A stretch of DNA of 37,176 bases from Spirochaetaceae bacterium (GCA_017614995.1 JAGAAX010000042.1:1-37176); one strand, 5' to 3'; shown: positions 18,340 through 26,949, numbered from the stretch's first letter. Notes: generated by a model not told the origin, from the letters alone. Translations and numbers: made by a program.

Positions 18340-18422
18340 TGTGTATTAGCCCCCAAAAGCAGTCTTTGCTCATCAGCATAAAAGAGCGTTGTTAAATTGG
18401 ACTCCAACCGCCGCTGTTAGTA

Positions 18423-20780
18423 TTACAGCTGTTCAATCCATCTTCCCGCTGTTTCTGGACTAACAACAGCATTCTCATCCCATCTGTATGTGCGCAATAC
18501 GCCATTATCGTTCCATTTGGCTGTGCCTGCTCTGAAAGCAGCAGCGTTGTATGAAATGCTGGAACTGTTTGGATCACAGTTGTATATAAATTCACAATTA
18601 CTGTCCACACCGAAAAATGCCATACTGTCTACACTTCGAAGGCTGCTTCCGAATATAACTTTTGTGACCCTTCCGCAATAATGAAATGCACCGTCGCCAA
18701 TTGTAGTGCACCTTGAAAGATCCAGCGTATTAGAAAGATTGGAACATCTGTAAAATGCCTTTGAGCCAATAGATGTACATTTTGAAAGGTCTACATTATC
18801 AAGAGATGAGCAATTCTGAAATCCTTTTGTACCGACTTTTGTAATATGCGAAGTATCTATAGTCTGAAGAGCTTCACAACCTCTAAATGTATAAGTTCCG
18901 ATTTCTGTTATGCTGCTGTTAAGTATCACAGTTGTAATACCCCTACAGCCATCAAAAGCACTACCTTCAAATCGCGTACATTTTGAAAGATCAATTGTAC
19001 CTGTAATTCCAGGATCATCCTTAAAAGCTGCACTCTCTATTGATATACAATTAGAAACATCAATTTCACCACTAATTCCGCTGCATCCACGAAATGCACC
19101 AAATGCAATTGATGTACACTTTGAAAGATCTGGTTTTGCAAGTGATGTACAATCTAGAAATGCGTTTTTCCCAATTGTCGTGCAGTTTGACAGATTTGCA
19201 CTTGCAAGTGAACTACAGCTTTGAAATGCCTCTTCTCCTATTGTTGTACAATTAGTTGAAAGATTCACATTTACTAATGAAGTACAGTCTTTGAATGCAG
19301 CCTTTCCAACAGATGTGCAGCTTGAAAGATTTATGCTTGCAAGATGGCTAAATTCTTTGAATTCGTTTGCCGAAATTGTTCCTCGGCTTGCAAGGTCTAT
19401 GCTTACAAGGCTGTCCTTGCAGCCTGCAAACGCATTGCTTGCAGCTGAGGTGCATTTTGGCAGGCTTATGCTTGTAAGTCCTGTACAGCCGTTAAAGACA
19501 TTTGCTTCAACAGAAGTACATTCAGGCAGACTTATACTTGCAAGAGATGTACAACCGTCAAAGGCATTCTGCCCAACCGTTCCACAATTTGAAAGACTTA
19601 TATTAGAAAGATTTGTGCAGTTTTGTAATGCACCACTTCCAATTGATGTACAGCCGGAGAGGTTTACACTTGTTAGGCTTGTACAACCCGAAAATGTGCT
19701 GTTACCAAGCGAAGTACAGTTTTCAAGATTTCCGATAGTAGAAAGATTTGAACAACCTGAAAAACTGCTGTTGCCGAGTGTAAAACTGCTTTCAGGGAGA
19801 TTTACAGCCGTAAGACTGTCTCCGTTTGTTATGCTGCTAATCGAAAGATTTGATGTATGGCTCAAGTCAAGCGCGACACTGCCCGACGACGGAAGCGTTA
19901 TCTGGGTTATAGAACCGCTTCTGCCGTTATTGGTTATTGAAACAGTTCCTGTGTCGTTTACGACAAGCTCGTTTCCGCGGAAGCCATAGGAACGGTCAAG
20001 AGTTTGGGTTATGTCGCCGAGTGAAACATCGCCGGAAGCGTTAATCCGTACATTTCCGCCTGTAACTGTATTACCCTGCACATTCCATGCATTAGCGTGA
20101 TAGTCAATGCCGCCATCGGTTGTATAGTCTGAATCTGAAAGCACAGGCAGATTAAGACTTACACCGTCACGCTTGTAATAGAATGTTTCGGTTGGTGTTG
20201 CCGCTGCACCGGTACTGGACGGCATTGTGTATGAAACTTTGTACTGATAATCAATTGTTAAATACTCGCCGGAATTGGCAGCTCCGTTTGCCCTTATGCG
20301 CGCAGTTCTCGGTGCACTTTCGCCATTTACGGTAAAATCAACATAAAAAACATCTTCGGTTGTACCTTTCTCATATATCGCTTTTGTGAGAGATTTTACG
20401 TCAGTATAGGTTGTGCCGTTATAGCTGTAGCCGGTAACATCAAGCGAGGTGTTTCCATTGATGTTTATTTCGTCTATGCCGCCTATACCGCCGAAACTGC
20501 TGTTGCCGCCAAAGCCGCCGCCAACTTGTACGCCGTTGTGAAATCCGCCCACACCACCGCCGTTGTGATACTTGCTTGAGCCAGATGAAGAACCGGTACC
20601 GCCAGAACCAGTTCCACCGTTTCCAGTAATACCAGCTCCTCCCCCGCCGCCACCGCCTCCGCCACCACATGCGGTAAGAGTAACAGCAAAAATAATTGCG
20701 GTAAGAGCTGTAAAAAATTTTGTTAAGCTGTTATACTGCCTGCTGCCTGTTGCCTGTTGCCTGTTGCCTGTTGCCTGTAA
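18423..20780 (-). CDS. BspA/TpLRR-type leucine-rich repeat surface lipoprotein, start out of frame
   Basis: The open frame encodes about 780 aa. From its upstream end it has a lipoprotein signal (LTKFFTALTAIIFAVTLTAC), ten glycines, a Gly/Ser-rich linker, a beta-rich region, then many roughly 23-residue LRR_5 repeats (FxGCTSLxSISLPxCTSV...) from about residue 300 to the end. Such proteins are outer-surface adhesins in treponemes, Bacteroidetes and Tannerella. No ATG, GTG or TTG precedes the signal in this frame; the frame is closed upstream by TAA at 20781-20783. Upstream ATGs (20823, 20800) are in other frames and are separated from the signal by six 7-bp repeats. Losing one unit puts ATG 20823 in frame; gaining one does so for ATG 20800. 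As read, the gene is OFF, starts at a non-standard codon, or uses GTG 20552 without a signal. Confidence 0.8.
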   Translation of the reverse strand, partial: LQATGNRQQATGSRQYNSLTKFFTALTAIIFAVTLTACGGGGGGGGGGAGITGNGGTGSGGTGSSSGSSKYHNGGGVGGFHNGVQVGGGFGGNSSFGGIGGIDEININGNTSLDVTGYSYNGTTYTDVKSLTKAIYEKGTTEDVFYVDFTVNGESAPRTARIRANGAANSGEYLTIDYQYKVSYTMPSSTGAAATPTETFYYKRDGVSLNLPVLSDSDYTTDGGIDYHANAWNVQGNTVTGGNVRINASGDVSLGDITQTLDRSYGFRGNELVVNDTGTVSITNNGRSGSITQITLPSSGSVALDLSHTSNLSISSITNGDSLTAVNLPESSFTLGNSSFSGCSNLSTIGNLENCTSLGNSTFSGCTSLTSVNLSGCTSIGSGALQNCTNLSNISLSNCGTVGQNAFDGCTSLASISLPECTSVEANVFNGCTGLTSISLPKCTSAASNAFAGCKDSLVSIDLASRGTISANEFKEFSHLASINLSSCTSVGKAAFKDCTSLVNVNLSTNCTTIGEEAFQSCSSLASANLSNCTTIGKNAFLDCTSLAKPDLSKCTSIAFGAFRGCSGISGEIDVSNCISIESAAFKDDPGITGTIDLSKCTRFEGSAFDGCRGITTVILNSSITEIGTYTFRGCEALQTIDTSHITKVGTKGFQNCSSLDNVDLSKCTSIGSKAFYRCSNLSNTLDLSRCTTIGDGAFHYCGRVTKVIFGSSLRSVDSMAFFGVDSNCEFIYNCDPNSSSISYNAAAFRAGTAKWNDNGVLRTYRWDENAVVSPETAGRWIEQL
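20737..20778 (-). repeat. Heptanucleotide tandem repeat in the LRR gene 5' end
   Basis: Plus-strand TGCCTGT repeated five times (20744-20778) after one variant unit TGCCTGC (20737-20743). It lies between candidate ATG codons and the lipoprotein signal. Seven is not a multiple of three, so copy-number change by slippage alters the frame. Confidence 0.85.
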
Positions 20781-20807
20781 TTATGAAGCCTGTTTTCCAT
20801 GTGTCAA
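20780..20807 (-). promoter_or_regulatory. Candidate sigma-70 promoter of the LRR gene
   Basis: On the minus strand TTGACA (20807-20802) and CATAAT (20785-20780) are 16 bases apart, a near-consensus pair. Predicted start of RNA falls inside the heptamer repeat, which would make the repeat part of the leader and would leave ATG 20823 and ATG 20800 untranscribed from this promoter. Confidence 0.45.
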
Positions 20808-20858
20808 GTACCTTTGTTTTCATTATGCATAAAATATATCATAAATTATGAAAATATG

Positions 20859-20901
20859 TTTGTGCGTCAACGCACTAAAATTTAGTGAGTTTACGCACAA
20901 A
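20859..20901. promoter_or_regulatory. 43-bp palindrome between LRR gene and argF
   Basis: The sequence is symmetric about base 20880. Outer arms are TTTGTGCGT (20859-20867) and ACGCACAAA (20893-20901); inner arms are CACTAAA (20873-20879) and TTTAGTG (20881-20887); five bases in between do not fully match. Lying between divergent genes, it could be a shared operator or a cruciform/RNA hairpin. Confidence 0.5.
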
Positions 20902-20965
20902 ATGGGGGTTTTGCAAAAAATTTTACAGGAGAGTTACAACTATTTTTGCAGATAAAACAACAGGC

Positions 20966-20994
20966 TCGACAAGTTTGGCGGCATGTGGTAATAT
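20966..20994 (+). promoter_or_regulatory. Candidate promoter of the ornithine carbamoyltransferase gene
   Basis: TCGACA at 20966-20971 and TAATAT at 20989-20994 are separated by 17 bases, about 35 bases before the chosen start. Confidence 0.4.
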
Positions 20995-21028
20995 TGTCTT
21001 TTCTTATTATAAGAGACGAGGTGGCATT

Positions 21029-22039
21029 ATGAAGCTGAACATGAACTTAAAAGACAGAGATTTCTTAACTCTTAAAGATTTTACACCGGAAGAAATAATC
21101 TACCTTTTGGATTTGGCCGCTGATTTTAAAGACAAAAAAAAGAAAGGCATTCCTGTCGATACACTGCATGGCAAGAACATCGCACTGATTTTTGAAAAGA
21201 CAAGCACACGTACAAGATGTTCTTTTGAAGTAGCCGCACATGATTTGGGAATATCAACAACATATCTTGCCGAAGGTTCGCAAATCGGCAAAAAAGAGAG
21301 CATAGCTGATACAGCCCGCGTATTAAGCCGCATGTACGAAGGCATTGAATACCGCGGTTTTGAGCAGACCATCGTTGAAGAGATTGCGAAGCATTCCAAT
21401 GTGCCTGTATGGAACGGTCTTACAAACGAGTACCACCCGACACAAATGCTCGCTGACATGCTTACAATACGCGAGCATTTCGGCAAGCTCAAAGGCTTAA
21501 AGCTGGTCTATTTCGGCGACGCACGCTACAACATCGGCAACTCACTTTCGATTGTCTGCTCTAAACTTGGGCTTAACTTTGTAGCCTGTGCGCCGGAAAA
21601 GTATTTTCCTGCAAAAGAATTGCGCGACGAATGTCAGAAATGGTGCAAAGAAAGCGGCGGTTCTGTAACATGCACAAGCGACATTAAGGCAGCCGCAAAA
21701 GACGCTGACATAATCTACACAGATGTTTGGGTCTCAATGGGCGAACCTGACGAAGTTTGGGCAGAGCGCATTAAGGATTTAAAAGCTTATCAGGTAAATA
21801 AGGCAATTATGCAGCAGGCAAAGCCGACTGCAATCTTTTTGCATGACCTGCCTTCGTTCCACAATCTTGAAACGAAAATCGGCAAAGAAGTCGGCAAAAA
21901 ATTCAATATTACTGAAATGGAAGTCACCGACGAGGTTTTTGAATCGGAGCAGTCACACGTCTTTGACGAAGCCGAAAACCGTATGCACACCATCAAAGCC
22001 GTAATTGCCGCCACACTCGGCTGGCAGCCCGCAAAATAG
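21029..22039 (+). CDS. Ornithine carbamoyltransferase with HDLP in place of HCLP
   Basis: Reacts ornithine with carbamoyl phosphate to citrulline, or the reverse in arginine fermentation. The 336-aa protein has the carbamoyl-phosphate motif STRTR (59-63), HPTQ (136-139), ornithine-loop DVWVSMG (232-238) and the C-terminal EVFESEQSHVFDEAENRMHTIKA. The usual HCLP motif reads HDLP (272-275), so the ornithine-binding catalytic cysteine is D273; the codon is GAC. ATG 21029 has GAGGTGG upstream; the open frame extends further but without a ribosome site. No arcA or arcC is adjacent, so anabolic or catabolic use cannot be told. A changed substrate or reduced activity is possible. Confidence 0.88.
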   Translation: MKLNMNLKDRDFLTLKDFTPEEIIYLLDLAADFKDKKKKGIPVDTLHGKNIALIFEKTSTRTRCSFEVAAHDLGISTTYLAEGSQIGKKESIADTARVLSRMYEGIEYRGFEQTIVEEIAKHSNVPVWNGLTNEYHPTQMLADMLTIREHFGKLKGLKLVYFGDARYNIGNSLSIVCSKLGLNFVACAPEKYFPAKELRDECQKWCKESGGSVTCTSDIKAAAKDADIIYTDVWVSMGEPDEVWAERIKDLKAYQVNKAIMQQAKPTAIFLHDLPSFHNLETKIGKEVGKKFNITEMEVTDEVFESEQSHVFDEAENRMHTIKAVIAATLGWQPAK

Positions 22040-22056
22040 CTATTATGCTTTGGGAT

Positions 22057-22120
22057 TGTCATTATCTGGCTTGACCCGATAATCTCTTGCAAGATTGCCG
22101 TATCAAGTACGGCAATGACA
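22057..22120. repeat. REP-like double-hairpin intergenic element
   Basis: TGTCA and TGACA border two hairpins: ATTATCTGG-CTTGA-CCCGATAAT (22061-22083) and ATTGCCGTA-TCAAG-TACGGCAAT (22094-22116). The loops are reverse complements. This two-hairpin layout is that of repetitive extragenic palindrome dimers. It sits between convergent genes and could also end transcription. Confidence 0.6.
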
Positions 22121-22131
22121 TGATTCAAGCC

Positions 22132-23400
22132 CTATTTGCCGACGGTTCTGCCGCCCCAGACTTTTGAATTTGCTTTTTCGTGGGCAATGACCGCATCAAA
22201 GTCAGCTTCTGGCGAGCAGTTTTTCTCAATATGAAGAGCCGCCGCATGAAGCCGCTTCAAGCACTGTGATTTGTCATCGTAGCCGAGCTTAGACTTTTCA
22301 ATTGAATCGCCGAGTACGCGGATTGTTTCGTCGTACACTTTTAGAGGAACTGGAAACGGGTGACCGTCTTTGCCGCCATGTGCAAAGCTGAACCTTGCAG
22401 GGTCGCTGAAGCGGCTCGGCGTGCCGTAGATTACTTCACTTACAAGCGTAAGCGACTGCACTGTGCGCGGGCCTAAACCGGGCGTAAGAAGCAAAGTTTC
22501 AAAGTCTTTGGGTTCAGACTCATAAGCCTGCGAGAGAACCGCACCGAGCCGCTTTAAGTCAACGTCTTCAGCTTTTAGATTGTGCCTTTCAGGCATTACA
22601 AGCGTCTTATAGTCTTGCGCCGTTTCTACAGCAGGTGTGCTTTCAGCTTCAAACAAGTCAAGCTGACCGTTCAGAGCCGCAGCCTGAACATGAGAATCTG
22701 CAAACACTTTTGCTGATTCCACGATAATTTTTTGAGGTTCCTCTTTTGTAAGACTTAAAATGCCGGAACGCGTGGGCGAAGCATTTTGCGCGGTCAGATT
22801 CAAGATTGAGCCGCGGTTTTCGCCTACAACACCAGTGTGCGGTGTCTCAACAAACGAATTCAAGTCAAGCGAACACCAGTGATAGCGCCGCGCAGTTTTT
22901 GCCTGTGCATTCATGCCCTGCTGAACAACAGCCCAGTTTCCGCTGTTTGTTACGATAAAGTTGTGCTGATAAAGCTGAAAACCGTCGAGGACAGCGGTAT
23001 TGTCTACTTTTGCGCAGAGCTTGCTTGAGCGCACAAGCTCATCGCCGTCTAAGCCGGTTGCATTGCTTAAAAAGAGCAGTTCTTCGGGCGTTTTTCTAGA
23101 ATACACGCCGCGCCCGCCGCAAACGCAGATGCCAAGCTCGTGCGCCCTCGGGTTCAAGCCGCGTTTAAGTGCATACATCACGCTTGTGGTTATACCAGAA
23201 GAATGCCAGTCCATGCCAAGCACAGCCCCAAAAGACTGAAACCACAGCGGGTCGCTCAACCGGCGCAAAACCTCGTCTTTGCCAAAATTCAGTATAAGAG
23301 ATTCTATGATTAATGTGCCCAAATCCCGCATACGGTCAGCCAGCCATCTTGGCACAGTGCCCGTATGCAGTGGCAAATCAGCATGGCCAGTTCTGCGCAT
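22132..23400 (-). CDS. DUF763 family protein
   Basis: A 422-aa protein matching the DUF763 family of archaea and some bacteria: MRRTGHADLPLHTGTVPRWL at the start, MDWHSSGITTSV, CVCGGRG with two cysteines, and LTPGLGPRTVQSLTLVSEVI, a helix-hairpin-helix-like segment that hints at nucleic-acid binding. The biochemical role is not established. The start codon shares one base with the stop of the upstream SGNH hydrolase, so the two are co-translated. Confidence 0.85.
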   Translation of the reverse strand: MRRTGHADLPLHTGTVPRWLADRMRDLGTLIIESLILNFGKDEVLRRLSDPLWFQSFGAVLGMDWHSSGITTSVMYALKRGLNPRAHELGICVCGGRGVYSRKTPEELLFLSNATGLDGDELVRSSKLCAKVDNTAVLDGFQLYQHNFIVTNSGNWAVVQQGMNAQAKTARRYHWCSLDLNSFVETPHTGVVGENRGSILNLTAQNASPTRSGILSLTKEEPQKIIVESAKVFADSHVQAAALNGQLDLFEAESTPAVETAQDYKTLVMPERHNLKAEDVDLKRLGAVLSQAYESEPKDFETLLLTPGLGPRTVQSLTLVSEVIYGTPSRFSDPARFSFAHGGKDGHPFPVPLKVYDETIRVLGDSIEKSKLGYDDKSQCLKRLHAAALHIEKNCSPEADFDAVIAHEKANSKVWGGRTVGK

Positions 23401-24671
23401 TATTTTGAATACCCCAAAGCCACAATTGTAAAAGCCTTATTCTTCTGCGGAACAACCTTGACTTCATGCAGACCGGCTGTTTCTTCGTCTATAATCAGCG
23501 CAATCTTCGAATTATTCCAGCCGTTTGCGGCAGCTTCGTTAAAGACAGCAACCTTTTTGCCGTCAACGTACACTTCGGCAGAACCGAACGGCACATCGTT
23601 CCATTTTGCATTTTCCTTATAGACAAAAAGCAGATTTTTGCAGTTTATCTTCATTATAAAAGGTTCAGTCTTAGACGATGGTAGATGATACCAATTGTTC
23701 GGAAAATTTCCTTTTGAAGAGTGTTTTGTGCTCTGCGTCTGCGAATCTGAATACTTAAAGCTTCCGACATCGATTTTGACATTTTCATCGTCATGCAATA
23801 TCTGCTTAAAGCCGCTGAATGACGGCGACTTAAGATATTTTTCTGGAACATCACAGCACTTGTCCTCTGCCCTGCTTTCGGTTTCAATAAGAAAACTCAT
23901 TATGCAGTCTGAAGCAAATGCGTGCCCTTCTTTTGTAGGGTGAACCACATCGGTATAAAACTGCTTTGCAGAAAAAAGATTGTTCCGCGCGTTAAAAGCA
24001 TTTTGAATACTTATTTCGGGCACATTATAATATTCTGAAACAACGTGCATTGAAGCCTGTGCATTTCTGTACTGCGCGGCTGAATAAAGCGCGATAACGG
24101 CTGTGTCTTTATCAGCTTGAAGCGCACCGCGCAAAATCTGCTCAAAAGCACCAGTGCCGTAATATTCGCCGCCGTCATTTACGGCAAATTCTACAATAAG
24201 CAGGTCGGGCTTATGCCCCAAAGCCTTGACAACATCCTGCTCGTAGCGGACAAGCCCCAACGGCGAAGGTGTGCCGCTCAAGCCTGCATTCACAAAATGT
24301 ATGTTTGCTCCGTCTTTTGCAGGCGGGTTTGCGCCAAACCGCTTTTTAAGGCTGTCGCAAAACTTATAGGCGTATCCGTCTTTGTAGTTTGCAGGACCGG
24401 CGCCTTCTGTTACAGAGCCGCCGAGACAGGCTATATAGACATCTTCGCCGTTTCTAAGCTTATTCAGAAAATACTTCAGGCGGCAGTTGTTTCCGTAGCT
24501 CATAACAGAAGCTTTAAGCAGCTTTTCATAAACCGAATTTTCAATCTTAAAAGGATTTTCAATTCCAGTCTTTGAGGCGGCGCTGTCTGCGTTATTCAAA
24601 CCGAAACAACTGAAACATACAGTCACAAAAAAAAGCAGCGCGCTTTTTGCAAGTTTATGTTGTGTGTTCAT
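23400..24671 (-). CDS. Exported SGNH/GDSL hydrolase
   Basis: A probable secreted ester hydrolase of 423 aa. A hydrophobic N-terminal signal (residues 8-25, ALLFFVTVCFSCFG, possible lipobox cysteine) precedes the SGNH domain. Block I is CLGGSVTEGAG with the nucleophilic serine, block III contains FAVNDGG, and the catalytic Asp/His pair is DVVHPTKEGH. The C-terminal 140 residues look like a beta-rich accessory domain, perhaps carbohydrate-binding. ATG 24671 overlaps the stop of the upstream esterase by 4 bases and has AGGAAG. The substrate is probably an acetylated or acylated glycan; that is inference. Confidence 0.85.
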   Translation of the reverse strand: MNTQHKLAKSALLFFVTVCFSCFGLNNADSAASKTGIENPFKIENSVYEKLLKASVMSYGNNCRLKYFLNKLRNGEDVYIACLGGSVTEGAGPANYKDGYAYKFCDSLKKRFGANPPAKDGANIHFVNAGLSGTPSPLGLVRYEQDVVKALGHKPDLLIVEFAVNDGGEYYGTGAFEQILRGALQADKDTAVIALYSAAQYRNAQASMHVVSEYYNVPEISIQNAFNARNNLFSAKQFYTDVVHPTKEGHAFASDCIMSFLIETESRAEDKCCDVPEKYLKSPSFSGFKQILHDDENVKIDVGSFKYSDSQTQSTKHSSKGNFPNNWYHLPSSKTEPFIMKINCKNLLFVYKENAKWNDVPFGSAEVYVDGKKVAVFNEAAANGWNNSKIALIIDEETAGLHEVKVVPQKNKAFTIVALGYSK

Positions 24672-25822
24672 AAAAACTTCCTGCAATATTCTATAAGCTT
24701 TTCTGAAGCATTTTTGTGCGACAACGGACCGGGATGGTCTCTTGAGCCTTTATCTTCGTCCTCTTTTTCAAGACTTTTTGACGGTAGCTGGAGAATATCA
24801 GTCTTTTTATCGCCGGTTTCTTCTATATACATAGCAACGCCCTTCTCAAGATAAGGCGAAAGTTCAGGCATATCCAGCGTGCCCCAAAGCCAGCAGAGCC
24901 TTGAATCCGGGTTGTTTTTGCGGACAACCTTTAGAAAATCCTTAACGGCATAAGCGACCTTCATCGCGTCTTCTTCAACAAAACTTCCGTCAGGGTTTTG
25001 GCGCAGTTTATATTCTTTTCCGTTTTGAACCCACGCAGGATTGAAAAAAGCACCGTAATCATTTGCGCCAAGATATATAAAGACAAAATCGTTTTTTACT
25101 GCCGAAAAATCAAAAGGCTCTGTGCTTCCAAGCTTTTTCTGTTTTTCGCCTTTGCACAAGCCGCAAATCTGCTCATAATAAGGCGGAATAATGGTCTGAA
25201 TATTGTTGTTCCAGCCGCTCACTATTCCCCAGCCGCATTGAGAAACCACCGAAAAATCGGCGTTCAAAGCGTCTGCCGTTCTAACCGCATAAGTCTTTGA
25301 GCCGGAAATCCATGTGCTTATCCATTGCTGCTCGGAAATATTTCCGTAAAGTCCCTCGCCGGAAGTAAGGCTGTCGCCGACAAACTCAATCTTGAGTTTT
25401 TTCTTTTCAACAGACTGAAAGGCTCCGCCATCATCAATTGCAAGCGAATGAACAAGGCATATCTGGTCAGGGTCTTCGCTCATTGCCTGTGTGTCTCTCA
25501 TAAGTCGCACTGTATTCACTGTTTCAGCAGAAAACCCGCGGCAAAGGCAAATCCAGTTTTTGCCCTTTTCTGCCATAAAGCGCGAAACAATTCTGCCGTT
25601 TATCCAGACAGTCAGCCAGACTTCGTATACCGAATAATCTGTTTCAACCAGCGCCCAGACTTCGCTAGATTTTGCCTTTACCTCAAGGCACGAAGCACTC
25701 CAAAAAAGAGGTACAGGTTTTCCGCTTTGCAAAATGCCTTTAATATTCCGCCCCATCAGTCTTATATATGGAATTTCCGATATTTTGTATTCTTTAAGAT
25801 TTCCGTTCAAAGTCTTACTCAT
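24668..25822 (-). CDS. SGNH hydrolase, CE2-like carbohydrate esterase
   Basis: A 384-aa protein with an N-terminal beta-sandwich (residues 1-140) and a C-terminal SGNH domain, the layout of CE2 acetylxylan-esterase-like enzymes. Motifs are EFVGDSLTSGEGL (serine nucleophile), QCGWGI, LGANDYGAF (asparagine) and DHPGPLSHKNA (Asp-x-x-His type end). No signal peptide is seen, so it may act inside the cell, unlike its overlapping downstream partner. ATG 25822 was preferred to the in-frame TTG at 25837; neither has a clear ribosome site. First gene of a three-gene unit. Confidence 0.8.
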   Translation of the reverse strand: MSKTLNGNLKEYKISEIPYIRLMGRNIKGILQSGKPVPLFWSASCLEVKAKSSEVWALVETDYSVYEVWLTVWINGRIVSRFMAEKGKNWICLCRGFSAETVNTVRLMRDTQAMSEDPDQICLVHSLAIDDGGAFQSVEKKKLKIEFVGDSLTSGEGLYGNISEQQWISTWISGSKTYAVRTADALNADFSVVSQCGWGIVSGWNNNIQTIIPPYYEQICGLCKGEKQKKLGSTEPFDFSAVKNDFVFIYLGANDYGAFFNPAWVQNGKEYKLRQNPDGSFVEEDAMKVAYAVKDFLKVVRKNNPDSRLCWLWGTLDMPELSPYLEKGVAMYIEETGDKKTDILQLPSKSLEKEDEDKGSRDHPGPLSHKNASEKLIEYCRKFL

Positions 25823-25837
25823 AGAGAAATTGTACAA

Positions 25838-26125
25838 TCAGAACCCGCTTCTGAACAAGGGGCTTTTAGCAAAAGAAGAAGCGCCAGAAAATGCGGTTCA
25901 TAGTAAAATTGCAGATTCAATGGTATAATTAGATATATTCAGTAAAAGCTTTACAAAAATAACAAGAGTTTTAGATCAGATTAAAAATAGAACGATTTCT
26001 GAAAGATTCTATGATTCCAACAGAATAATCAGAAAAAGAAAAACGGTCACAAATTGTGACCAGTTCAAAACTCTGAAACATTCATCTGTTCTAATGATTA
26101 TGCAGAATGTTTAAAGGAAATTTAA
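25838..26125 (+). pseudogene. Decayed coding remnants near the array boundary
   Basis: The 288-base gap has no intact gene but is not neutral-looking. One plus frame reads NKGLLAKEEAPENAVHSKI, a stop near 25927, then LDIFSKSFTKITRVLDQIKN and onward to a stop near 26114. An overlapping frame contains KRSQIVTSS, like the SQI(V/A)TS motif of ORF6N phage antirepressors, encoded by a palindrome GGTCACAAATTGTGACC at 26045-26061. Both readings are broken by stops. A degraded phage-type gene is the best guess; confidence is low. Confidence 0.3.
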
Positions 26126-26608
26126 ATGGAAGAAACAAAAAAACACGGATATGCAAATTATAAACGACAAGAACTTTTGAACAAGCTTAAGCCAGTGCTT
26201 GGAAAACTTGTAAATATCAGCACAGGTATAGAAGCAAATCTTTCAAAGAAGTCTCTGGATAAAATGACCAGTGCAAAAGCTCTTGAAAAATCAAAAACAA
26301 ACGGTTTTACATTGGATGAACATTTTGAACTTGCTGCAAAAATAAAACCACTTTATGAAAGTGCAATTTTAATTACTGCACACGGAAATTTAAAAAATCC
26401 TGATGACCCGAATGTTGTTTCAATAAAACGATTTGTTTCTGCTGCAATATTAAAAAGCGGAAAAAAGGCAGATGTTCTGATAACTGTAAAAGAAAGTATT
26501 GCTAACGGACACAGAATATACTCAATAGAACTAGATGAAATAAATAAAGCCTCTGAAAGATTCAGAGGCTTGAGTGACGCGGCTGAAAACAGCGGACAGG
26601 GCAACTAA
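26126..26608 (+). CDS. Phage-type polyvalent-protein-associated domain protein (LPD3-like)
   Basis: A 160-aa protein with lysine-rich N-terminus, then KSLDKMTSAKALEKSKTNGF, KIKPLYESAIL, and a C-terminal strand-rich part ADVLITVKESIANGHRIYSIEL. This resembles the small domain found in phage and conjugative polyvalent proteins of treponemes and Bacteroidetes, annotated as LPD3 or Barnase-EndoU-ColicinE5/D-RelE-like nuclease. The match is from memory of the pattern, not a search. RBS AAAGGAAA. No phage genes are intact next to it, so it is probably a stranded remnant that is still open. Confidence 0.5.
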   Translation: MEETKKHGYANYKRQELLNKLKPVLGKLVNISTGIEANLSKKSLDKMTSAKALEKSKTNGFTLDEHFELAAKIKPLYESAILITAHGNLKNPDDPNVVSIKRFVSAAILKSGKKADVLITVKESIANGHRIYSIELDEINKASERFRGLSDAAENSGQGN

Positions 26609-26676
26609 GACACCTCACGTCGATGATTGATTATTGCATGGAATGAGTTGAAAGTCAACACTGAAAGGAAATGTAA

Positions 26677-26796
26677 ATGGAAGAGTGGAAAGAATATAAG
26701 TTAGAAGATGTTTGTCCATGTATAGTAGATTGTCCTCATTCCACTGATTATGATGCTTTGCAAGTTCATTTAATGGAGCAACCCTTACTCATTTAA
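26677..26796 (+). pseudogene. 5' fragment of a type I restriction hsdS gene
   Basis: A 39-codon frame begins MEEWKEYKLEDVC and continues IVDCPHST, which is how HsdS specificity subunits commonly begin (W-x-x-x-x-L-x-D ... PHST). It then runs into a stop and no target-recognition domain follows. Its upstream GAAAGGAAATGTAAATGGAAGA closely resembles that of the gene at 26126. Probably truncated when the region was rearranged. Confidence 0.45.
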
Positions 26797-26949
26797 ATAT
26801 GTCTTTTCATATAAATAAAATTTGTCATTTAGAATTTATTTTAGAACCTTTATTAAATAGGTATCTCATCTGCTATTGTTTCACAAACCAATTGATAACC
26901 AATTGCAGGTTGTCCTTTCTTGATTTTCAAATTCCATTTGTAATCCATT
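26797..26949. other. Gene-poor gap downstream of mrr
   Basis: No attC-like site is seen here, although a cassette gene ending at 26950 would be expected to have one. A 31-codon minus-strand frame (26948-26853) beginning MDYKWNLKIKKG is open but has no ribosome site and no recognised relative. Confidence 0.4.

Noticed and set aside
18700-19900. DNA-level tandem repeat array
   Set aside because: The periodicity is that of roughly 23-residue leucine-rich repeats in a coding frame, with synonymous and conservative variation, not a satellite or CRISPR.
20440-20832. Arginine-rich and proline-rich open frames around the LRR gene start
   Set aside because: They are other-frame readings of the glycine-rich linker and the heptamer repeat.
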